A stretch of DNA of 5,221 bases from Candidatus Nanohalarchaeota archaeon (GCA_017610525.1 JAFCBW010000041.1:1-5221), one strand, 5' to 3'. Counted from the first letter of the stretch, positions 1 to 4,927 are shown. Program-made: numbers and translations. Notes: generated by a model not told the origin, from the sequence alone.

Positions 1-1
1 G

Positions 2-112
2 ACAAGCGTCGAAAAAGTGATAACAAGGATTGCAGAGATAAAAAACCTAGACCCAAAAGAAATAGACAAAGCCACAACACAAAACGCAAAAAACTTCTTT
101 AAAATACAATAA
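2..112 (+). CDS. TatD-family metal-dependent hydrolase, C-terminal end only
   Basis: Frame 2 is open from the left edge to a TAA at 110-112 and gives 36 residues, beginning TSVEKVITRIAEIKNLDPKE and ending in NAKNFFKIQ. The pattern of a valine/isoleucine-rich helix, the phrase AEIKNLDPKEIDKATTQNAKNFF, and a stop a few residues later is typical of the C-terminus of TatD-family proteins, where the last helices read roughly as an Ala-Glu-x-Lys segment followed by a Thr-x-x-Asn-(A)-x-x-x-F motif. Family members are TIM-barrel metal-dependent hydrolases, several shown to be 3'-5' DNases; the metal ligands lie upstream of this window and cannot be checked. The gene has its own T-rich downstream region and is separated from the next plus-strand gene by 260 bases, so it is probably not co-transcribed with it. 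The family call rests only on this tail; another amidohydrolase-like protein is possible. Confidence 0.72.
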   Translation, partial: TSVEKVITRIAEIKNLDPKEIDKATTQNAKNFFKIQ

Positions 113-118
113 TCGTAT

Positions 119-130
119 TTGTTTAGCAAA
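119..130 (+). repeat. Left arm of a 12-bp perfect inverted repeat (TTGTTTAGCAAA)
   Basis: TTGTTTAGCAAA at 119-130 is the exact reverse complement of TTTGCTAAACAA at 352-363. The left arm begins 6 bases after the TatD-like stop codon. The match does not extend beyond 12 bases on either side. The 12-mer was not seen elsewhere in the window. Its function is unknown: it could be a terminal repeat of a small element, a regulator site, or chance in AT-rich DNA. Confidence 0.6.
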
Positions 131-150
131 ATTAGCGGTTAAGACCTCTT

Positions 151-189
151 GATTTTTTTGGACAAATAGCATAAAATGCTCTATTTTTA
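151..189 (+). terminator. Candidate U-rich terminator of the TatD-like gene
   Basis: About 40 bases after the TatD-like stop there is a run of seven T (152-158). It is followed by a hairpin with AAATAG-CAT on the 5' side (164-172) and ATG-CT-CTATTT on the 3' side (176-186), with a 3-base loop and a 2-base bulge, which then runs into TTTTT. Archaeal termination depends mainly on U-tracts, so the T runs are the more relevant part; the hairpin may be incidental. Placement is inferred. Confidence 0.4.
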
Positions 190-351
190 TGGAATGGACT
201 ATCCCGGGTGGCGACAGTTAACGATTTCGTTTTATGATTTTTGCACAATACACATTATTTTTACATAAACTTATTGGTACTCCTCTTGTTGTTTTGTTGC
301 TTTTCTCATAAACTGCGTTAAAATAGTATGGTCTCGTCATATCGATTATGA

Positions 352-363
352 TTTGCTAAACAA
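352..363 (-). repeat. Right arm of the 12-bp perfect inverted repeat
   Basis: TTTGCTAAACAA at 352-363 pairs exactly with 119-130, across a 221-base interior. It ends 9 bases before the ATG of the 155-residue gene, so it would lie in the promoter or very short leader of that gene. A protein bound here could control transcription start or translation. Confidence 0.6.
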
Positions 364-372
364 GTACAATTA

Positions 373-840
373 ATGAGTACCCCAAATTTTTCAAGAAGAA
401 ATGTATTTGACGGTAAAGGTGACGGAAACCGCACATATACCCCAAGAGCAGAAAGACTAGACGCACATTCAAAAACAGTAAAATCCAGATTCCCTCACCT
501 AAGATACAATGATGCAATAGATAAATATTTCAACGGTGAAGCACCCGCGATTGTCGAAGAATTAAGAGAAAAACAAATGTTCCTTGCCATAACTTACATA
601 GACAATAAAGGCAGAAATCAAATAATGTGCAGCACATTTGGTGATTCTGAATACCCTATCGGTATTGACCCCAAAACAGAACAACTATACCTAGAACGAC
701 CAGATAAAGAAGCGACAAGAATAGACGGTGACCCAAACACATTAAAATTCATAGATTTGCACGCAAACAACCTCGGCTGGAGCGACCTAAACACAAACGC
801 GGAAAAATACGAAGAACTTTGGACAGACTTAATCGAATAA
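373..840 (+). CDS. Unrecognised soluble protein, 155 residues
   Basis: I do not recognise this family. The protein is hydrophilic, with no signal peptide or membrane segment. Residues 1-45 are basic and Arg/Lys-rich, probably a flexible or nucleic-acid-contacting N-terminal arm. Residues 46-67 look helical (NDAIDKYFNGE, VEELREK). Residues 68-108 look like beta strands (MFLAITYID, QIMCSTFG, QLYLERP), and the C-terminal third is acidic and ends in a probable helix (AEKYEELWTDLIE). There is one cysteine (in IMCSTF) and no metal-binding cluster or catalytic motif that I can name. The ATG at 373 is the first possible ATG: an in-frame TGA lies at 349-351. No Shine-Dalgarno site precedes it, so the mRNA may be leaderless or have a short leader. 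Coding is supported by A-rich, ATA/AAA/GAA-rich codon use like the other plus-strand genes, and by the good fit between neighbouring genes. It converges on the DUF424 gene across 19 bases. Confidence 0.75.
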   Translation: MSTPNFSRRNVFDGKGDGNRTYTPRAERLDAHSKTVKSRFPHLRYNDAIDKYFNGEAPAIVEELREKQMFLAITYIDNKGRNQIMCSTFGDSEYPIGIDPKTEQLYLERPDKEATRIDGDPNTLKFIDLHANNLGWSDLNTNAEKYEELWTDLIE

Positions 841-859
841 CAAGACACAAAACATACCC

Positions 860-1147
860 TCAAACCCGATAAACATGCGCAACCCGGACCCCGTCAACCA
901 CCCGGACACCAGTTGCCGAAACAACCCCACGCTCAACAAGCAACCCGACAACATCATTCCCGACAGCATTCACACTAGAAGCCCCGCGAACAGCATCCAA
1001 GATCTCATCAACAGAAGCAGGCTTCCCCCCGAAAAAATCAGAATCAACATCAACAACTAAATCATTCTCAAAAAACTTCTTGCCAACAATATCCTCATCA
1101 CAAACAGCAACCACAGAATCTTCATGCACCCGAATCAAGCATCCCAT
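860..1147 (-). CDS. DUF424 family protein, 95 residues
   Basis: The protein begins MGCLIRVHED and continues SVVAVCDEDIVGKKF, then LVVDVDSDFFGG around residues 30-41, SSVNAVGNDVVGLLVERGVV at 57-76, and ends in a short strand GVRVAHVYRV. This is the pattern of DUF424, a small archaeal family: N-terminal (V)KVHE strand, a D-x-x-(L/I)-x-G-K-x-F turn, F-(Y/F)-G-G, and A-x-x-x-N-x-V-G. Its molecular function is not established to my knowledge; its position directly after aIF2-beta suggests a translation-related role, which is inference. The frame is open up to 1216, but that upstream part overlaps the aIF2-beta zinc-ribbon codons. The ATG at 1147 starts at the conserved family N-terminus, 10 bases after the aIF2-beta stop. 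No Shine-Dalgarno site or TATA box is visible there, so translation probably depends on coupling to aIF2-beta. A GTG at 1156 is an alternative start adding three residues. Confidence 0.85.
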   Translation of the reverse strand: MGCLIRVHEDSVVAVCDEDIVGKKFFENDLVVDVDSDFFGGKPASVDEILDAVRGASSVNAVGNDVVGLLVERGVVSATGVRVVDGVRVAHVYRV

Positions 1148-1157
1148 TAAAAACACA

Positions 1158-1574
1158 CTACTTAATACTTCTGACAGGCCTCTCAGCCCCGCAAGCCTCG
1201 CACTTAACAAACACAAGCCGGCCCTTCTTCACAATATTCGTATCCGGCTTACTGCACTCAGAACAAAGAACATACTCCTCAACATATCTCTCAAACTTCT
1301 TATTAACCATAAATCCACCGAACTTACCCTGGAACACACCCACATTGCCATCCATACCTCCCTGCGTCGCAAGCTCCTTTGCAAGATACTTCAAGAGATG
1401 CTTCGGGTCCCGCCGGATAACACCCGCAGCCTCAATAAGATTCTTAATCATGGTCCTGTTACCCATAACCATAACAATCAGTCTGGGCATCTCAAGACGC
1501 TCCTCCTCAACTACTTTCTCAGGAAGCTGCTCCCGCGCCCGACTCAAAAGTTTCCCATAATCATATTTAGACAT
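1158..1574 (-). CDS. Translation initiation factor 2 subunit beta (aIF2-beta), 138 residues
   Basis: aIF2 is the heterotrimer that carries initiator Met-tRNA to the small ribosomal subunit; the beta subunit binds the gamma GTPase and contributes to tRNA binding. The N-terminal helix (YDYGKLLSRAREQLPEK, 4-20) is the usual gamma-contacting segment. The core carries the family signature MGNRTMIKNL (37-46), RRDPKHLLKYLAKELAT (54-70) and GKFGGFMVNKKFERYVEEYV (83-102). The C-terminal zinc ribbon has C104-x2-C107 and C125-x2-C128. The length is normal for the archaeal subunit and all four cysteines are present. The ATG at 1574 matches the family start. Upstream lie only a weak AGGT and a TATA-like box at bases -28 to -23, so it may have its own promoter as well as being read through from MCM and the RPA-like gene. 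From memory, aIF2-beta next to MCM is also seen in Methanothermobacter. Confidence 0.97.
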   Translation of the reverse strand: MSKYDYGKLLSRAREQLPEKVVEEERLEMPRLIVMVMGNRTMIKNLIEAAGVIRRDPKHLLKYLAKELATQGGMDGNVGVFQGKFGGFMVNKKFERYVEEYVLCSECSKPDTNIVKKGRLVFVKCEACGAERPVRSIK

Positions 1575-1595
1575 AATACCTAATACTCAAGTCAA

Positions 1596-1608
1596 CTTTA
1601 TATTATAA
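1596..1608 (-). promoter_or_regulatory. Candidate internal TATA box for aIF2-beta
   Basis: Read on the minus strand this is TTATAATATAAAG, overlapping the stop codon of the RPA-like gene. The TATAAA part (1602 to 1597) covers bases -28 to -23 relative to the aIF2-beta ATG, the same spacing as the MCM and HTH gene boxes. A TATA box here would start transcription at or next to the ATG. It rests on motif and position only. Confidence 0.45.
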
Positions 1609-2370
1609 TGCCTTAATCCTTCCTGCCCTCGGCTCATAACACGACCCCTCAGCCAGAAGCTCATCAATCGCAGACTCACTGACAGCCTCAGGCAACCCCA
1701 CTTTTTCAACAATCCTCGTATACTCAACACCATCTCCCTCATCCATCTCCTCAACAGACTTGACAATCAGATTCTTGGCAACCTTCATATCAACCTCAGC
1801 ACCGCGCTCATCATCCTTCTCCTCACGCACCTCCTCAGCCGCAAGAACCTTACGGACATCATCACCCTTGATATCTTTCAGAGAAAGACTTTTCTCCATC
1901 TCAGAAACATCCCTATGCTCCTTCGCAAGAGAACGAATAACATTCCCCTTTGCCCCCTGCTCAAAACCCATCTCTACAAACTCAATCTTTCTCAAAGTCT
2001 CATAATTTGGATCATCCACTCTCTTCACAAACTCAGGAAATATATGCACCTCACCATTATACTGCCGCAAGCGCCCCACAACATCCACAATATCCCCCTT
2101 CTTCACCCCGCGAATCACACTCGTATCCTGAAACACCTTCACCCGTATCATGCCTGATCCGTCATCAAGAACAACAAAACCATACTTCCCGTCATCACTC
2201 ACATAAGAATTCACAACAGTCCCAAGCACATGCACAGACGATACCTCGCGCCCGTCCTCTAAAAGAACATACCCTGAACCAATCCCATCTGAAGAGACAT
2301 ACTTCCCACAGGCAATATCCTTAATCCTACACTTCTGCGCCGTAAACCTCTTACTATCTATCACATTCAC
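1603..2370 (-). CDS. RPA-family single-stranded DNA-binding protein (OB-fold plus winged helix), 255 residues
   Basis: The protein resembles archaeal RPA-associated or RPA32-like proteins (the COG3390 type), which act with the main RPA subunit in protecting single-stranded DNA during replication and repair. Residues 43-118 fit an OB-fold: SVHVLGTVVNSY, YGFVVLDDGSGMIRVKVF (63-80), KGDIVDVVGRLRQYNGEVHI (91-110). The middle (about 120-195) is charged and probably helical or flexible. Residues 196-255 form a probable winged helix ending EGSCYEPRAGRIKAL, closely like the tail of the neighbouring MCM. No zinc finger is present, as expected for this subunit. The annotated start is the GTG at 2370, overlapping the MCM stop as GTGA. 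A second in-frame GTG at 2364 is better spaced from the upstream AAGGAGAG and could be the real start, shortening the protein by two residues. Co-transcription and translational coupling with MCM are likely. Confidence 0.88.
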   Translation of the reverse strand: MNVIDSKRFTAQKCRIKDIACGKYVSSDGIGSGYVLLEDGREVSSVHVLGTVVNSYVSDDGKYGFVVLDDGSGMIRVKVFQDTSVIRGVKKGDIVDVVGRLRQYNGEVHIFPEFVKRVDDPNYETLRKIEFVEMGFEQGAKGNVIRSLAKEHRDVSEMEKSLSLKDIKGDDVRKVLAAEEVREEKDDERGAEVDMKVAKNLIVKSVEEMDEGDGVEYTRIVEKVGLPEAVSESAIDELLAEGSCYEPRAGRIKAL

Positions 2371-4382
2371 ACTCTCCTTATATGTCCATGCTTCGGCTCA
2401 AACAACTCCCCTTCGCGCTTAAGCTTCTGTATGATCTCCTCAGCATCCTCAAGACCCTGCTCCTCAGCAGCCGCCTTAATATCCTCAATAAGCACAGACT
2501 TATCAGCAGAATCCTTCTGCATCTCACTGACAAGCGTAAGTATGATCTTAATCTTATTCCTCTGCGTACTCGTCGTACCGCTCTCAAGCCGGTCAATATC
2601 AAACTTCCCGGTCTCAGGGTCAATCCCCACCTGCATCAGGCAATCAGTCAGCAGCTTAATTGCCCTCTGCGCATCCTCCTTCTTAACCGTATCCGAAAGC
2701 CTCACCCTCGCCGACGCCTCCGAAAGCCTCACAAGCGCCTCCAACTGCCTCGCACCAATCGGCACCGACGAAACCTCATCAGTGCCAGCATACTTACCAC
2801 GAAGACCGACATAAAACTTCTCAATCACATTCTGGGCAGGCTTCGCAAGCTTCGGCCGGATATTCGCCTTCACATAAGAGATATACTTCCTCAAAATTTC
2901 ACTATCCAGCGGCGGATCCTGCACCTCCGGGTTTTCATGCATCTTAAGGATGTGGCGGACAAGCAAAGTATCCTTCTTCTTATCAGGCACATCCCTTATC
3001 GGAAAAGTAAGGTCAAACCTGCTCAGAAGAGTATCCGGGAGATCAATCTGTTCCGGGATAGACTGATATGGGTCAAACCTCCCGAACTTAGGATTCGCAG
3101 CCGCAAGAATCGTCGTCTGCGCATTCAACGTCGCCTGGATATTCGCTTTGGAGACAGTCACAGTCTGCTGCTCCGCAACCTCATGCATCGCACTCCTATC
3201 CTCTGTAGACATCTTATCAAGCTCATCAATCGCCACAAGCCCCTTATTGGCAAGCACAAGCGCACCTGCCTCAAGCGCCCACCCCTTCATAAATTCATCT
3301 TTGACAACCGTAGCAGTCAACCCAGCGCCCGACGTCGATTTACCAACAACATAACGCGCTTTCGGCGCAAGCCCGGCCGTATACTTAAGCAATTGGCTCT
3401 TACCTGCCCCGGGATCACCAACAAGCAGGATATGAATATCTCCCCTCGTCACAACCCCATCTGGCCTCACCTTCCTCACACCCCCGAAAAGCTGCAAAGA
3501 AATCGCCTGCTTAATATCACGGTACCCGTAAATAGAAGGCGCAATCGAATCAGCCAGCAGATCAAAAATCTTCGGATTCGCCGCAAGCTCCTTAATCCTC
3601 TTCTCATCCTTGGCAGAAACCTCAATCTCCTCAAACTCAAACTCTATAGGCTCAACATAATTGCCGTCAATATAAATATCCCTCCTCTTACTCTCCTTAC
3701 CCTTATCCGTCTTAATCGGTATATCATCAAGAGTACCGGTAATAACAATCTTACTCCCCGGGACAACCCTCCTCTGGAACTTCGGATCAACCAAATCATT
3801 CTTAATATACACCCCTATCTTCCTCGCCTGCGCACTACCCTCGAGCGCCTCAGGCGCCTCCTCCACCTCAAGCCTCTGTATATCCACCATCTTGCGCTCA
3901 ACCATCTCAAAGCCCCTCTTATTTCCGCACTCGCACATATAAGGAGTAGTCAAATCCTGCTCCTCCTGGAGCATCATAATCCTCTCCCCGCACGCCCGGC
4001 ACTCAAAAGTAGCAAGAACAATCTCCGGTCGAACCTCTGAGGCCTGCTTAATTATACCCTTAACAGCAATAAACTTCTTCAGGTGCTTGCTGCGAAGATT
4101 CTTGATACTCACAACCTGCGAATCAGGCAGCCCCTTTATCCGAAAATGTATCTGCGACTCCAGCTCCTCCCCCACATCCACATTCCTCATCGCCTCCTCA
4201 GATGCCTTAAAAAACTCATCCGGCGTCTCCAAAAGACAATCAGCAACATCCACATCAAACTTCTCAATATCAGTAAACTCTACAACAAGCGCCTCCCTGT
4301 CCTGGACAGCTTTAAGAAGCGCACTATAGCATACCTCAGAGAAAAATATTTCAAGCCTTGAAAGCAAATCAGCATAATCCAT
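2367..4382 (-). CDS. mcm: MCM replicative DNA helicase, 671 residues
   Basis: This is the hexameric 3'-5' helicase that unwinds DNA at the archaeal replication fork. The N-terminal domain (about 1-110) is followed by a zinc site with C128-x2-C131 and C150-x-C152, inside the N-terminal OB-fold region (to about 245). The AAA+ core has Walker A GDPGAGKSQ (322-330), Walker B LVAIDELDKM with D386/E387, a pre-sensor-1 hairpin VTVSKANIQATLNA (408-421), sensor 1 AAN (428-430), the arginine finger SRFD (R455) and sensor 2 IGARQLEAL (R545). The C-terminal 65 residues form a winged helix ending REGELFEPKHGHIRRV. Every catalytic motif is intact, there is no intein, and the length is normal. The ATG at 4382 matches the family N-terminus. 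A TATA-like box lies at bases -28 to -23 and no Shine-Dalgarno site is present, so the transcript is probably leaderless. It is the first gene of the minus-strand cluster and overlaps the next gene by 4 bases. Confidence 0.98.
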   Translation of the reverse strand: MDYADLLSRLEIFFSEVCYSALLKAVQDREALVVEFTDIEKFDVDVADCLLETPDEFFKASEEAMRNVDVGEELESQIHFRIKGLPDSQVVSIKNLRSKHLKKFIAVKGIIKQASEVRPEIVLATFECRACGERIMMLQEEQDLTTPYMCECGNKRGFEMVERKMVDIQRLEVEEAPEALEGSAQARKIGVYIKNDLVDPKFQRRVVPGSKIVITGTLDDIPIKTDKGKESKRRDIYIDGNYVEPIEFEFEEIEVSAKDEKRIKELAANPKIFDLLADSIAPSIYGYRDIKQAISLQLFGGVRKVRPDGVVTRGDIHILLVGDPGAGKSQLLKYTAGLAPKARYVVGKSTSGAGLTATVVKDEFMKGWALEAGALVLANKGLVAIDELDKMSTEDRSAMHEVAEQQTVTVSKANIQATLNAQTTILAAANPKFGRFDPYQSIPEQIDLPDTLLSRFDLTFPIRDVPDKKKDTLLVRHILKMHENPEVQDPPLDSEILRKYISYVKANIRPKLAKPAQNVIEKFYVGLRGKYAGTDEVSSVPIGARQLEALVRLSEASARVRLSDTVKKEDAQRAIKLLTDCLMQVGIDPETGKFDIDRLESGTTSTQRNKIKIILTLVSEMQKDSADKSVLIEDIKAAAEEQGLEDAEEIIQKLKREGELFEPKHGHIRRV
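2372..2379 (-). promoter_or_regulatory. Shine-Dalgarno site of the RPA-like gene, inside the MCM 3' end
   Basis: The minus strand reads AAGGAGAG within the last codons of MCM. GGAG ends 3 bases before the GTG at 2370 and 9 bases before the in-frame GTG at 2364. The second spacing is the more usual one, so this site bears on which GTG is used. Confidence 0.6.
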
Positions 4383-4401
4383 AACATACTATTCCGCAAA
4401 C

Positions 4402-4411
4402 AAATTTAAAA
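4402..4411 (-). promoter_or_regulatory. Candidate TATA box of the MCM operon
   Basis: The minus strand reads TTTTAAATTT here; its TTTAAA core (4410 to 4405) covers bases -28 to -23 relative to the MCM ATG. With the usual archaeal distance from TATA box to start site of about 25 bases, transcription would begin at or within a base or two of the ATG. No Shine-Dalgarno site lies between the box and the ATG, which fits a leaderless mRNA. Confidence 0.55.
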
Positions 4412-4513
4412 GACTTGTGAATCCCCGCAGCCTCTGCCCATAAGCACAACACACAAGACCAACCTCATTCTTCAGTGAATATACAATACAATACAGCAAA
4501 AGTAACAAAAAAA

Positions 4514-4530
4514 CGAAAGATTATTAAAAA
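4514..4530 (+). promoter_or_regulatory. Candidate BRE/TATA promoter of the coiled-coil gene
   Basis: CGAAAG (4514-4519) followed by ATTATTAAAAA resembles an archaeal BRE plus TATA box, and the same CGAAAG precedes the TATA box of the HTH gene. A start about 25 bases downstream, near 4550, would give a leader of roughly 50 bases, enough to carry the GGTGA ribosome site seen at 4591. Confidence 0.5.
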
Positions 4531-4590
4531 TCCACAATAATGACTGATATGTAACCAAAAGCACCTCGGGCAACACCCATAATAAGACAC

Positions 4591-4595
4591 GGTGA
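4591..4595 (+). promoter_or_regulatory. Shine-Dalgarno site GGTGA
   Basis: GGTGA matches the archaeal anti-Shine-Dalgarno core and stands 5 bases before the ATG at 4601. It decides that start over the in-frame GTG at 4592, which is itself part of the GGTGA. Confidence 0.75.
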
Positions 4596-4600
4596 AAAAC

Positions 4601-4927
4601 ATGGACAAGACACCACCAAAAAAAGAAACAGAAGGATCTCATGAAATTGTCAAAAGGCAAATTGGAGAAATAAGCAACAGACTCAGCAGACTCGAAGAGC
4701 GCATAGAATTCATCGGAAAAATAAAAATAACCGAACAGGATATCGGCAAATCAATCCTCGAATACAAAGACGAAATGCAAAACATAGAACACTCATTCAC
4801 CAGCTTAGACTCAACACTCAAATGCGCATCACTATATGAACAACTAGAACATAAAGGAGCACTCGAAAATCTCGAAAACAGGTTCATCCCATTCAGGAAC
4901 GCACTTAACACACATAGCAACTCCTAA
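4601..4927 (+). CDS. Unrecognised coiled-coil-like protein, 108 residues
   Basis: I do not recognise this family. The protein is almost wholly charged and helical. It has a Lys/Glu-rich start (MDKTPPKKETEG), then a heptad-like segment IVKRQIGEISNRLSRLEERIEFI with regularly spaced I/L residues (about 17-39). A second helical stretch follows, ILEYKDEMQNIEHSFTSLDS (about 52-71), and a third, LYEQLEHKGALENLENRF. A single cysteine occurs in LKCASLY. There is no signal peptide, membrane span or catalytic motif. It could be a small oligomeric or adaptor protein; a link to MCM is suggested only by the shared divergent promoter region. The ATG at 4601 is chosen because GGTGA lies 5 bases upstream; the GTG at 4592 would add three residues. 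A Shine-Dalgarno site, A-rich codon use and a candidate promoter support it as a real gene. Confidence 0.7.
   Translation: MDKTPPKKETEGSHEIVKRQIGEISNRLSRLEERIEFIGKIKITEQDIGKSILEYKDEMQNIEHSFTSLDSTLKCASLYEQLEHKGALENLENRFIPFRNALNTHSNS

Larger units (their letters stand above)
113..372. other. AT-rich intergenic region between the TatD-like gene and the 155-residue gene
   Basis: This 260-base stretch has no recognisable gene. Its plus strand is T-rich, opposite in skew to the A-rich plus-strand genes on either side. It contains oligo-T runs near 152-158, 184-188 and 258-262, a hairpin at 164-186, a short inverted repeat AACGA-TT-TCGTT at 220-231, and a GC-rich island around 201-216 that includes CCCGGG. 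A perfect 12-bp inverted repeat lies at its two ends (119-130 and 352-363). Two tiny open frames exist, 176-268 on the plus strand (30 codons) and 218-340 on the minus strand (40 codons). Neither has a Shine-Dalgarno site or a recognisable product. I see no tRNA or C/D-box pattern. Confidence 0.6.
4383..4600. other. Divergent promoter region between MCM and the coiled-coil gene
   Basis: These 218 bases separate two divergent genes. The MCM-proximal end holds a TATA-like TTTTAAATTT on the minus strand; the right half holds a CGAAAG plus A/T-rich promoter and a GGTGA ribosome site for the plus-strand gene. Between them are three overlapping ATACA units (4481-4495) and a short palindrome TTCA-G-TGAA (4471-4479), both too small to interpret. 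I see no origin-type repeats and no RNA gene. Confidence 0.6.

Noticed and set aside
176..268. A 30-codon plus-strand frame (MLYFYGMDYPGW...) within the repeat-bounded gap
   Set aside because: It starts inside the hairpin and has no ribosome site or TATA box. Aromatic-rich short frames are expected in T-rich DNA.
618..863. An 81-codon minus-strand frame opposite the 155-residue gene
   Set aside because: It is antisense to a better-supported gene and has a Ser/Cys/Phe-rich shadow composition.
1148..1216. N-terminal extension of DUF424 to the ATG at 1216
   Set aside because: The extra 23 residues overlap the aIF2-beta zinc-ribbon codons and precede the conserved family start; the ATG at 1147 fits DUF424 length.
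1080..1583. A 167-codon plus-strand open frame opposite aIF2-beta and DUF424
   Set aside because: It is antisense to two recognised family proteins, and its composition shows the same shadow pattern with no recognisable domain.
3300..3480. Intein insertion in the MCM Walker A region
   Set aside because: Archaeal mcm genes sometimes carry inteins near this motif, but the protein runs without interruption through Walker A, Walker B and sensor 1 at normal length.
2382..4040. A 552-codon open frame on the plus strand, antisense to MCM
   Set aside because: It lies wholly opposite MCM, whose every motif is intact. Its translation is an implausible mix dominated by L, R, N, H and I, typical of the complement of a biased coding strand.
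4481..4496. Three overlapping ATACA units
   Set aside because: It is too short and simple to be distinguished from chance in AT-rich intergenic DNA.
4383..4600. Possible replication origin next to mcm
   Set aside because: No ORB-like repeats, long AT-rich unwinding tract or cdc6/orc1 gene is seen; the AT-rich stretches are explained by two promoters.
4472..4660. A 62-codon minus-strand frame in the divergent region
   Set aside because: It spans the promoter and the start of the coiled-coil gene. The W/F/C-rich translation reflects the complement of A-rich DNA, so it is not a membrane protein.
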